Below, one piece after another: positions 17,320 through 25,230 of a stretch of 52,051 bases of DNA. Both the position numbers and the translations under genes were made by a program. How positions within the stretch are numbered: position 1 is the stretch's first letter; each line of letters starts with the position of its first letter. Location: assembly GCA_021776515.1 (NCBI GenBank), contig JAJFFS010000018.1:1-52051 (forward strand), in the 5' to 3' direction. The DNA comes from Robiginitomaculum sp. (GTDB taxonomy: Bacteria > Pseudomonadota > Alphaproteobacteria > Caulobacterales > Maricaulaceae). Under the pieces are notes generated by a model, which was not told the DNA's origin, made no database searches, and worked only from the letters and a program-made list of their open reading frames with translations.

Positions 17320-19809
17320 CTAGAATTGGCGTTTTAGCGATATACCGATTGTTTGGGGTACTGGTGGTGTGTGCTGTAGTTTTTGGCGAAAACTGAAGGG
17401 ATTACCAAATGCAAATGTATTGGCTTTTTCGTTCAGGATATTGCGCACATACAAAGCAGCTTGCCAATGTGATGGCTGGTCTAGCGCCAGACGAAAATTC
17501 ACCATATGTGATCGTTCTGCATTGCGGTTATCAGCGCGGGCAAAGGTGAGTTGTGAACGGCCAGTAAAGGTATAATCGGCACTTAAGAGCCATCGCCGTT
17601 CTGTACCGGCTGACCAGTTGTATTCTGCTATTACCCCCCCGGCCAGCGTAGGGATACCGGGTAGGTGGTCATTCACCTCGGACCCTAAAAACGGATTAAC
17701 GATCACAAGGTCAGGGTCATTGAACGAAAGATTGGCATCAAGGGTAAGGCCGTCAAAAGGTTCTAAAATAATATCTATATCCACGCCCCGACTACGTGCG
17801 TATCCAGCGTTTAAGATTACCGGAAAACCATTTGGAAGAATTTGGTCTGACTGGATGTCATCCCATTTGAGGGTGAAGGCAGCAGCATGAAGCTGGACAC
17901 GATCACCTAGAAAAGAAAATTTGCCGCCAATTTCATACATGGTCAATTTATCAGGTTCAAAAACGCGATCTTCTTCTTCCTCCCCCCCTTCATTTTCTTT
18001 TTCAAAAAACACGCTGTCCGGACTGTTTAGATTGACGCCACCTATTCTGTTTCCTTGTGCCATCTGCACGTAGAGAAGCGTATCTTCATTAGCCTTGAAA
18101 CTGAGGGTGGCTTTGGGAGAAAAACCTGAATCACGGGTCTTGCCAAGACGCATCACCGGGGTTGTCCCTAATGCCCCATCAATTGTCGCTTTTGTGTGTT
18201 CATCAGAATGAAACCAGCGAACCCCCCCGGTCAGATCAATTGAATAGGGCAGGTGCCAAATGGTTTCGCCAAAAAAAGCGACTTCCTGGGTGCGTTCCCG
18301 GCGTGCCTCACTAAAGGCGACATCTCCATTCAGATTTCCTCCGGGAAGCACCGCAGCAGAACCAGGTATGGTCAATGATGATTGAAAATTTTCGCGGCGC
18401 TGTGATACAAAACCGCCAACCAGCCAGTCCCACTGCCCTCCAAGGCGCGAAACCAGTCTCGTTTCGTTGGAAATCATGTTGATTTTTCGATCGCGCACAA
18501 AAACACTGGGCGTTACAGGAAAGGGAATAATGTTGGGAACACCTAATGAGGCATCAATTTTATCACTGATCGAGCGACGTATAAACACTGTAGAGGAAAT
18601 GATTTCACCCCACCCGTAACTCCCTTTTACCTCTGCAAAGGGATTGACGTAGTCGTCTTCATGGGGCTCGCGCGAAAAATTAGCACGTTTATATTTGCCA
18701 AGTTCACTAAGAAAATATTGTGAGTCATCGGCAATCACGTCCTGGAAATTAAATCCGGCATTGATTTCCCATTTTTCATTCAAATTCCATAATATTCGTG
18801 CTCGCGTACCAAAGACGTCGGTACTGTTGACGTTATTAATTCCCAAGCGAACATCATCTATATATCCGGCACTGTGATCGAGATAGCCCGTTACGCGCAA
18901 GGCCAACTGATCAGGTTTCAGTGGCATGTTGACCGTGGCGCTGATGCGGCCGTTCTGCCCACCACTGCGTGTCAGCGAAGTGCCAAGACTAATGCTAGCC
19001 GTGTATTTTTCCATATCGGGAACGTTGGAAATTACTCGATACAACCCACCAAGGGAGCCAGCGCCATAAAGCGTGCCTTGTGGACCCCGTAAAACCTCAA
19101 CATGGTCAACATCATCAAGCTGAAGGTACGGGTCAGGTTCATTGTAGTTCAGGCGAATATTATCCAGATAGGCACCAATGGTTGATTGTTGGCGGCCTGT
19201 AAAACTGCCATCAGAGATGCCACGAATAAAAATTTTATTCCGGCTTGGCCCCAAATTGGTTGAGGACATGCCAGCAGTGTGCAAGGCCAAGGCGTTGGTA
19301 TCGGTTATTTGTAATGCTTCAAGCTGAGCGCTATCGGTTACACTTAGCCCCAGAGGAAGGCGGGACGCAACGCCAGCACGTTTGGTTGCACGAACAATAA
19401 TCGTATCTCTGGCTGAAGAATAAGTATTATTTGTTTTGGCTGTTTTTCTTTTGAGTTTGCGTTCTGGTTCTGCAGACCCTTGAATAATGCGATAAGCCCC
19501 CGGACCAACCTGTAGATACGTATATGCAGTGCCTTCCAGCACCACGTTGAGCGCTTCGTCCGTAGTATATAGACCCAGCACAGTGGGGCGTTTGACCTGC
19601 TTCAAATTAAAGGTGGAAAAATCAATCGAGATATGAGTTTGCCGTGCCAGTTGCCCCAGAGACCGATCAAGGCTGAGTATAGGCAAATCTACAATATAGG
19701 TGTTATCAGATTGCGCCCTGGCACTATATGCGTGGAACAGCATGGCTATTAAGCAAAGGCTTGCCAGTAATTCTGTCAGGGCAGTTTTGTGAATATTTTT
19801 ACCAAACAT
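17320..19809 (-). CDS. TonB-dependent receptor with STN signalling domain (FecA-like transducer)
   Basis: Outer-membrane TonB-dependent receptor, 829 residues. A signal peptide (about 1-33, ending YSARAQS) leads to an STN domain (about 36-113, from TYIVDLPILSLDRSLGQLA to GAYRIIQG), the periplasmic signalling domain of FecA-type transducers. A TonB-box-like DTIIVRA near 135 comes next, then the plug (IRGISD, EVLRGPQGTLYGAGSLGG) and a 22-strand barrel ending in phenylalanine (KRQF). It lies downstream of the FecR and FecI homologues on the same strand, so receptor occupancy probably controls that sigma factor. The ligand cannot be read from the sequence; iron-siderophore or haem are usual, but other metals or sugars occur. 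Confidence 0.92.
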   Translation of the reverse strand: MFGKNIHKTALTELLASLCLIAMLFHAYSARAQSDNTYIVDLPILSLDRSLGQLARQTHISIDFSTFNLKQVKRPTVLGLYTTDEALNVVLEGTAYTYLQVGPGAYRIIQGSAEPERKLKRKTAKTNNTYSSARDTIIVRATKRAGVASRLPLGLSVTDSAQLEALQITDTNALALHTAGMSSTNLGPSRNKIFIRGISDGSFTGRQQSTIGAYLDNIRLNYNEPDPYLQLDDVDHVEVLRGPQGTLYGAGSLGGLYRVISNVPDMEKYTASISLGTSLTRSGGQNGRISATVNMPLKPDQLALRVTGYLDHSAGYIDDVRLGINNVNSTDVFGTRARILWNLNEKWEINAGFNFQDVIADDSQYFLSELGKYKRANFSREPHEDDYVNPFAEVKGSYGWGEIISSTVFIRRSISDKIDASLGVPNIIPFPVTPSVFVRDRKINMISNETRLVSRLGGQWDWLVGGFVSQRRENFQSSLTIPGSAAVLPGGNLNGDVAFSEARRERTQEVAFFGETIWHLPYSIDLTGGVRWFHSDEHTKATIDGALGTTPVMRLGKTRDSGFSPKATLSFKANEDTLLYVQMAQGNRIGGVNLNSPDSVFFEKENEGGEEEEDRVFEPDKLTMYEIGGKFSFLGDRVQLHAAAFTLKWDDIQSDQILPNGFPVILNAGYARSRGVDIDIILEPFDGLTLDANLSFNDPDLVIVNPFLGSEVNDHLPGIPTLAGGVIAEYNWSAGTERRWLLSADYTFTGRSQLTFARADNRNAERSHMVNFRLALDQPSHWQAALYVRNILNEKANTFAFGNPFSFRQKLQHTPPVPQTIGISLKRQF

Positions 19810-19832
19810 ACGTACATCAAACCTGAGCAGGC

Positions 19833-20891
19833 TTACTGACGGTTATCCGAGGTAGTATGCTGCAAGGCAATACCTGTCTCGGTTTCTACCGCTGTTAATG
19901 ATAACAGAGCCGTCAAATCGCGCATCGCCCTGTCTTGATCTGTAATTTGTAATATTCCAGAAAAACGCAGATCAGCAAGGTCCGCATCTACCATATTTAT
20001 AGGCTTGGCAAAATAGCGATTTAGCTCAGCTATAACATCTGTCAGGCCATTATTTTCAAAAATGAGAAGCCCCTGTTGCCAGGCTGTGACTTTTGTAGTG
20101 TCAAACGGCTGTACTTTTATTGCCGCACCGAACTGGTGTTCTGCTTGCTGACCTTCAACAAGACGTAATGCCGGTAATGGTGAAGGCAGGGTACGGTTTT
20201 CAAGGGGCAGGGGCTCTACTTCAACAATACCTTCGGTAACAGAAACCAGCGTGCGCCCTACATCCATACGAATAATAAAACGGGTACCAATGTCTGTTAC
20301 TTTGAGGGTGTTGGCGGCAACCATGAATGAACGTTCTTTCTCATGCTTCACAGTAAAAGAGGCTTCCCCCTTTTGAAGCTCTATCCGGCGGCTGTTTTTA
20401 TCCATACTAACCGCTATGGCGGTGCCGGTGTTGAGCATGACGGTGCTGCCATCAGCCAAAGTTACGGTGCGCTGTTTTCCTATGCCAGTTGTATAGAGTG
20501 TTTCGCCCGGGGTACCATTCTGGCCGATGAAAACAGGGGCCATCAAAATCAATAATGTGGCTGCAATTGCAGCGCCAAAACCACCGCCAAAAGCGGCTGG
20601 CCGGGCGCGAATGGCCTTACGTAACCGGTGCAGAGGAAAGGCAATGATATTGTTTGTTTGCGCGGGTGTATCAATTTCGTCAGTCTCAACAATAGCAGAC
20701 AGACTACCGGCATCATCCCATGCCAGGGCAATGACATCATAGGCGTCGTTATGCGCTGTGTCGGTTTCCAACCATTGCGTGAAGGCTATCCAGTCATCGC
20801 TGGACGCCGATCCACTATGCAAGCGCACGTGCCAGTTCAAGGCATCTTCTTTGGCCTTTTCTGCACGTTTGTTATTTGGCTCATTACCCAT
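19833..20891 (-). CDS. FecR-family anti-sigma / sigma-regulator membrane protein
   Basis: FecR-type inner-membrane regulator, 352 residues. The N-terminal cytoplasmic DUF4880-like region (about 12-60, DALNWHVRLHSG then DDWIAFTQWLETDTAHNDAYD) should bind the sigma factor. One transmembrane segment lies at about 100-122 (GAAIAATLLILMAPVFIG). The periplasmic FecR domain has TVTLADGSTVMLNTGTAI and RIELQKGEASFTV, and a C-terminal STN-like segment (NRYFAKPINMVDADLADLRFSG) faces the receptor. It lies between the sigma gene and the receptor gene on the minus strand. Confidence 0.93.
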   Translation of the reverse strand: MGNEPNNKRAEKAKEDALNWHVRLHSGSASSDDWIAFTQWLETDTAHNDAYDVIALAWDDAGSLSAIVETDEIDTPAQTNNIIAFPLHRLRKAIRARPAAFGGGFGAAIAATLLILMAPVFIGQNGTPGETLYTTGIGKQRTVTLADGSTVMLNTGTAIAVSMDKNSRRIELQKGEASFTVKHEKERSFMVAANTLKVTDIGTRFIIRMDVGRTLVSVTEGIVEVEPLPLENRTLPSPLPALRLVEGQQAEHQFGAAIKVQPFDTTKVTAWQQGLLIFENNGLTDVIAELNRYFAKPINMVDADLADLRFSGILQITDQDRAMRDLTALLSLTAVETETGIALQHTTSDNRQ

Positions 20892-20983
20892 TGATTTTCT
20901 ATTCCTTCACCGGATTGACGCCACCAACGACATAAACCCTCCAGTGCATATCCAATTTTATTCCCACAAACTGTAAAAAAAGA

Positions 20984-21508
20984 TTATGGGTCGGCACCTC
21001 GCAAAATTTGCGTTAGTTCGCGCATGGCGCGGATGATGTGTTTTTCTACCGTGCTGACCGAGATGCCCAGTTCTGCGGCGACCTGTTTATGTGACAAGCC
21101 TTGCATACGGTGTAATTCAAATGCTTTGCGTGCTTTGGGTGGTAATGTATCAATAGCGGCACGAACCCTGGCGATGCGCTCGCCACGCAAAAGTCGCGTT
21201 TCACCATCCTCTTCATTGCTGGTGGCAAATCCGCCTGTTTTTTCCGTACTTTCGTCTGTCCATTTTTCGTCGCGTCGTACGCGTCGTTGCCGTTGGCGAA
21301 TATGGTCAAGTGCCATTCGCCCAGCCATGGTAAAAAGGTAGCTGACAGGATTATCCAGAGTTTCTGTTATTTTAGCTTTGCTAACCTTGACCCACAATTC
21401 CTGCACCAAATCTTCGGCTATGGCCTCATCGCGCAAGCGCGCAGCGACAAACCGGCACAGGTTTGCTCGTTGCTCCATATATGTGGTTTGCAGGGCTTCA
21501 TTGGACAT
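20984..21508 (-). CDS. ECF sigma factor, FecI family
   Basis: ECF sigma factor of about 174 residues from the ATG at 21508 (a TTG at 21526 would add six). Region 2 includes DEAIAEDLVQELWVKV and YLFTMAGRMALDHIRQRQRR; region 4 has LPPKARKAFELHRMQGLSHKQVAAELGISVSTVEKHI near the C-terminus. There is no extra anti-sigma domain. It heads the minus-strand unit sigma - FecR - receptor, so it should direct transcription of that receptor on a signal from the cell surface. A divergent exported protein starts 262 bases away. Confidence 0.94.
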   Translation of the reverse strand: MSNEALQTTYMEQRANLCRFVAARLRDEAIAEDLVQELWVKVSKAKITETLDNPVSYLFTMAGRMALDHIRQRQRRVRRDEKWTDESTEKTGGFATSNEEDGETRLLRGERIARVRAAIDTLPPKARKAFELHRMQGLSHKQVAAELGISVSTVEKHIIRAMRELTQILRGADP

Positions 21509-21770
21509 ATCATTAAGTATGAACAAAAAAAGAGTGGGGGCAATGGACGGCTGGGTAACAATTTGTATTTATCGGTTTCACAAAACTACAACCTCTTAAT
21601 TTTTAAAGGTAATTAAATAAACATTGCTCCGGTTTTTTAGAGAGTTTTACTCAAACATCATCTTGCACATTACATCTTTTGCATTTTTTTTTCATGAGAC
21701 TGGAGGTTCCAGGCTGACAGTGGCGTCGATGCACTGAACGGCTTGTTGCCGGTATTTTGAATGATTGGAA

Positions 21771-23852
21771 ATGATGATGATTTCTCGTAAAAACATTTTG
21801 TTAAGTGCGGCCTCCCTGACGGTGATGTGCGTATCAACCTCGGCTTTGGCTGGACCGGCTATACATGCAGCCGTTTTGCCTTCCAGTCGGTCCACCACAA
21901 TTAATGCACCTGTTACTGTTTTTTCCAGCATGATCAATGGCGGTGATAGTATTGCACAGGGGTGTGGCATTGCCCTTCGCAATCCAAATTTGCCGATCAG
22001 CTTTTCATATCAGGCTATGCAAGCCGATAACGCAACGCCGGCTGCCGCTCCGAATAAGCCGGTTAACCTTGCTCCGGGTGCCTCGCAGGCATTCGTTCTG
22101 TCTTTTACAGCAAACGCGCCTCTGCCTGCTAATGCAGTGCGTTTGACCTATAGCTGTACTGATGATGCCGGTAACGCGGTTGAGGCACCTGTCGTGGACG
22201 GCGTCAATGCGCTTTCCTTTTCTGCCTCTGCTACCCCATCCCCTGATGTACTGACGATCGCACAATCTCCATCGGGGGACGGTTACATTCGCATACCATC
22301 TGTTGGTGGTGCCGAAGCCATGGCCATTTCTGCTATAAACATTGGTGTTGGCACTGGTGGGAAAGCTGAGGAAGCTGATCTGATCGCTATGCCGGACACC
22401 GGTGGTGTTGCTCTGCCGGTCAGCTTGTTTGTTTGTGAAACAAATTCAGTAACGGGTGAGTGCCTGAGCACCCCGGGGGCCTTCGTTCACACAAAACTTG
22501 GTGCAGCCCCTTCAACATATACCGTATTTGCAAACGCAGATGCTGATGCCGGTATCGCTGATTACCCCGATCTTTCCAGGGTGTACTTGCGCTTTTATGA
22601 GGAAGCAGCTCCGCAAAGTTCAGAGCGCGGCGAAGGCCGTGGCGCAACAGGGCTGGCCGTAACATCGCCTGCGCCGGTATCGTCTCATACGAGTGAATTG
22701 CCTGAAGGTATTTGGGAATCTCGTTTGAACAGCTCGGATGGCAGTTATCATGAAGGGTTGTTTTTCATCTCTGCAGATGGCGACTTGAATGCCATTATTT
22801 ACGGTGATGACGACCATCATGATCACCATGCTGATGGCCGAAGTGACCATGATGATGACCGTGATGATGACCGTGACCGTGACCGTGATGGTGACCACGA
22901 CCGGGACGGTGACCATGATGATGACCGGGATGATGACCACGATCGGGATGGCGACCATGATGATGACCGGGACGGTGACCACGACCGGGATGGCGACCAC
23001 GATCGGGATGGCGACCATGATGATGACCGGGACGGTGACCACGACCGGGACGGCGACCACGATCGGGATGGCGACCATGATGATGACCGGGACGGTGACC
23101 ACGATCGGGATGGCGACCATGATGATGACCGTGATGGTGACCATGACCAGGACGGTGACCATGATGATGACCGTGATGGTGACCATGATCGGGACGGCGA
23201 CCACGATCGGGACGGCGATCATGATGATGACGATGACAATCGTATTGGTACGGCTACGTTGCTTTCCGGATCAATCAGCACTGATGGTGTTGGTGGGTGG
23301 TCTGCCAGTGCGCAAGTGCTTGACCTTGCCAACACTTTGGGCAGCGTTAGCTATCAACTTGGGGGCAGCTGGGATGCCAACAAAGCGTTGGAAGGAACCT
23401 ATTTGCCTACGACAGGCACCAGCGTCTCCTCAATCGGCAACGGCTCTCTTCGGGCTGCATTTTCCAGAGATTATGACCAGCCTACGGTGCTAGCTGATCT
23501 TGCCGGTAGTTTTGACTTCTATGATGGCCGCACGGACATTGGTGATATAACCATATCCAGCAATGGTACATTTAATGGAACCTATAGCGTTCCCGGTTCG
23601 GCGCAGACATGTACCGCATCAGGTGATTTCTCTTCGGCAAGTTCAGGGACTAACCTCTATACGGTAACAGTTTCATTGCAGAACTGCGATGCCGCTGGAA
23701 TTTATAGCGGTGTTGCCACTTTGCGTACCGAGGACGATGACAGAAGCTCCAGGGTCAATCCAATCCTGGGGATGGCAATGACTGCCGATAGTCATGGCGG
23801 TATCATACTGGACATTTTCCCACAGGGACACCGTCCAGACGATCACCATTAG
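21771..23852 (+). CDS. Exported protein with long Asp/His-rich repeat
   Basis: About 693 residues, function unknown. A signal peptide (about 1-28, ending TSALAG) directs export. The first part (about 30-275) is beta-rich and resembles uncharacterised proteobacterial exported proteins that share a LSFSASATPSPDVLTIAQSP-like segment (my recollection). A second beta-rich domain begins at PEGIWESRLNSSDGSYHEGLFF (about 309). It is interrupted at about 345-488 by the Asp-His-Asp-Arg-Asp-Gly repeats and resumes at RIGTATLLSG through to LDIFPQGHRPDDHH. Two further ATGs follow the first. The gene faces away from the FecI gene and may share its control region; a metal-related role is inference. Confidence 0.8.
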   Translation: MMMISRKNILLSAASLTVMCVSTSALAGPAIHAAVLPSSRSTTINAPVTVFSSMINGGDSIAQGCGIALRNPNLPISFSYQAMQADNATPAAAPNKPVNLAPGASQAFVLSFTANAPLPANAVRLTYSCTDDAGNAVEAPVVDGVNALSFSASATPSPDVLTIAQSPSGDGYIRIPSVGGAEAMAISAINIGVGTGGKAEEADLIAMPDTGGVALPVSLFVCETNSVTGECLSTPGAFVHTKLGAAPSTYTVFANADADAGIADYPDLSRVYLRFYEEAAPQSSERGEGRGATGLAVTSPAPVSSHTSELPEGIWESRLNSSDGSYHEGLFFISADGDLNAIIYGDDDHHDHHADGRSDHDDDRDDDRDRDRDGDHDRDGDHDDDRDDDHDRDGDHDDDRDGDHDRDGDHDRDGDHDDDRDGDHDRDGDHDRDGDHDDDRDGDHDRDGDHDDDRDGDHDQDGDHDDDRDGDHDRDGDHDRDGDHDDDDDNRIGTATLLSGSISTDGVGGWSASAQVLDLANTLGSVSYQLGGSWDANKALEGTYLPTTGTSVSSIGNGSLRAAFSRDYDQPTVLADLAGSFDFYDGRTDIGDITISSNGTFNGTYSVPGSAQTCTASGDFSSASSGTNLYTVTVSLQNCDAAGIYSGVATLRTEDDDRSSRVNPILGMAMTADSHGGIILDIFPQGHRPDDHH
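22803..23235 (+). repeat. Tandem 18/24-base repeats encoding DHDRDG and DHDDDRDG
   Basis: In-frame direct repeats made of 18-base (Asp-His-Asp-Arg-Asp-Gly) and 24-base (Asp-His-Asp-Asp-Asp-Arg-Asp-Gly) units, about sixteen ending in Asp-Gly. A higher-order 60-base period is visible: 22981-23040 and 23041-23100 differ at one base. The copies carry synonymous changes elsewhere. Slippage or unequal crossing-over is the likely origin. Open frames in the other frames here are artefacts of the repeat. Confidence 0.95.
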
Positions 23853-23909
23853 AGCTGGCATTACCAAAGAACCAGCCCATCTGAACCTTATGGTTCATTT
23901 AGGCTTCAA

Positions 23910-23949
23910 AACCCGCAATGGCGTGTTACCCCATACGCTGTTGCGGGTT
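23910..23949. other. Long hairpin between convergent genes
   Basis: AACCCGCAA (23910-23918) pairs exactly with TTGCGGGTT (23941-23949), with a further GCGT/ACGC pair inside. It lies in the 204-base gap between the exported repeat protein and the DUF2333 gene, which converge. There is no T-run on either side, so it is at best a weak or Rho-assisted terminator. Nothing else is evident in the gap. Confidence 0.4.
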
Positions 23950-24056
23950 AGTCTATTGGTAAGTGAGCATGCGGGTTTTGGTGCGCAGGTGTTGTGCAAA
24001 ACATACATGCGCATAATGAATGAAATCTACAGGCCAACCCTTATTTTAACGGGCAT

Positions 24057-25082
24057 TTATTTTTTTAGAATATCAGTCAGTTCCCGTAGTTTTGCCCGGG
24101 CCCTGAGGATGTAAAAGCCTTGATTGGCCAGGTGATTAGGGAAAAACTGGCCACCCGGCGTGCCGTTGTTGACCACCAAAGGTTTCATTACCGCAGCATG
24201 GCGTAATTCTTCAAGCATTTTGTCATAAAGTTCGGCGGTTTCACGGCTTTCAATCACCGTTTCAAAATCTTTGCGCAAGGATGTCAGCACCATGTAATAC
24301 CCATAGGCCTTGCCCTTGGTACGGTAGAAAATTTTATCTGCCTTTAGATCTAAAAGACCCAGCGTTTTGTGACGCCCGGCTATCTGTGCATCAAGTTCAG
24401 CCGATGCTGAGCCCAAATCATAGGCAATACGGTCCAGCGCCGCCAGAAGGTTATCTGGCCGGGTATCAAAGGTTGCCTCGCCATTGGCCAGGCGGGCATT
24501 ATAGCGGCGCAAGGCCTGCACGGCTTCCTTGTACTGGCTCTCTGCCGAGGCAGTAGGCCACAGCGTGCCCGGTTTAATAATCCAGGTTGTGGGTGAATAT
24601 TGTAGGCGTGCCCGGGCAATGGACAGGTCCGGATCTGCCGCTGAAGAGCCGCGCTCGCGCCCAATTTGATCTTCAAGTTCAAAGGCAAAGCGGCCTAGCG
24701 CAGTCACCATGCCGATCTGGTAATTAGGCATGTTATTGAGCATGTAGGATGGTACAAAAAAAGGTGCATTGGCTACCCAGCCGGCTTTTTTAATCTCCGC
24801 CTCCATCAGACCGGCCGTCATGGCTACGGCTTGTGAGCCATTAGGCAAAGTGAATTGCGGTGTAAATGAGGGGTCGTCATCAATACGACTGGTTAGCGCC
24901 GCCAATGCAGGCCAAAGCAGGAATAAAAACAAGGCAACAAAGCCGGTGATTTTGGCCCAGGGGCGTTTTTTACGTACTGGTGTGGTCTTCTGTGTCACCA
25001 CAATAGGTTCATCGCTAACGGGTTTGCGGCCAACAGATTTTACGCGCGACCAAAACCGTCGTGCCGCCTGAGCAAACTGCAT
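24057..25082 (-). CDS. DUF2333 family membrane protein
   Basis: 341 residues, recognised as DUF2333 by the overall pattern. A basic cytoplasmic N-terminus (about 1-44) leads to one transmembrane helix (about 45-64, ITGFVALFLFLLWPALAAL) and a periplasmic domain containing GLMEAEIKKAGWVANAPFFVPSYMLNNMPNYQIGM, then SPTTWIIKPG and the C-terminal PLVVNNGTPGGQFFPNHLANQGFYILRA. The function of the family is not established. It is divergent from comM with 148 bases between their starts. Confidence 0.85.
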   Translation of the reverse strand: MQFAQAARRFWSRVKSVGRKPVSDEPIVVTQKTTPVRKKRPWAKITGFVALFLFLLWPALAALTSRIDDDPSFTPQFTLPNGSQAVAMTAGLMEAEIKKAGWVANAPFFVPSYMLNNMPNYQIGMVTALGRFAFELEDQIGRERGSSAADPDLSIARARLQYSPTTWIIKPGTLWPTASAESQYKEAVQALRRYNARLANGEATFDTRPDNLLAALDRIAYDLGSASAELDAQIAGRHKTLGLLDLKADKIFYRTKGKAYGYYMVLTSLRKDFETVIESRETAELYDKMLEELRHAAVMKPLVVNNGTPGGQFFPNHLANQGFYILRARAKLRELTDILKK

Positions 25083-25230
25083 ATTGCATCCTCCCTATTT
25101 TCTACTATATGGCGATTCTGTCTCTGATCTACAAGATAGAGACATAAAGGAAGTTAAACAATGTTCTATTTTTGTTCTTGACATAATATTAATTGTGAAT
25201 AAGCTGGCTATACAAGGGAGTGGGCTGAAA

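Noticed and set aside
22803-23235. CRISPR-like array
   Set aside because: Units are 18 or 24 bases in frame with no unique spacers and lie inside a signal-peptide protein; there are no cas genes in the window.
22620-23493. Long open frames on both strands across the Asp/His repeat (Val/Ile-rich on minus, Met/Thr-rich on plus)
   Set aside because: They are produced by the repeat itself, which lacks stops in other frames. They have no plausible start context or domain, and the +1 frame of the exported protein is continuous through them.
17010-25082. Fec region as a genomic island inserted at tRNA-Lys
   Set aside because: The region lies on the 5' side of the tRNA, while integration normally targets the 3' end. 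No integrase and no repeated tRNA end were seen.
25178-25205. Promoter of comM with TTGACA at 25178
   Set aside because: The -35 is perfect but no convincing -10 follows at 16-18 bases (only TAAGCT), so it is mentioned under comM and not listed.
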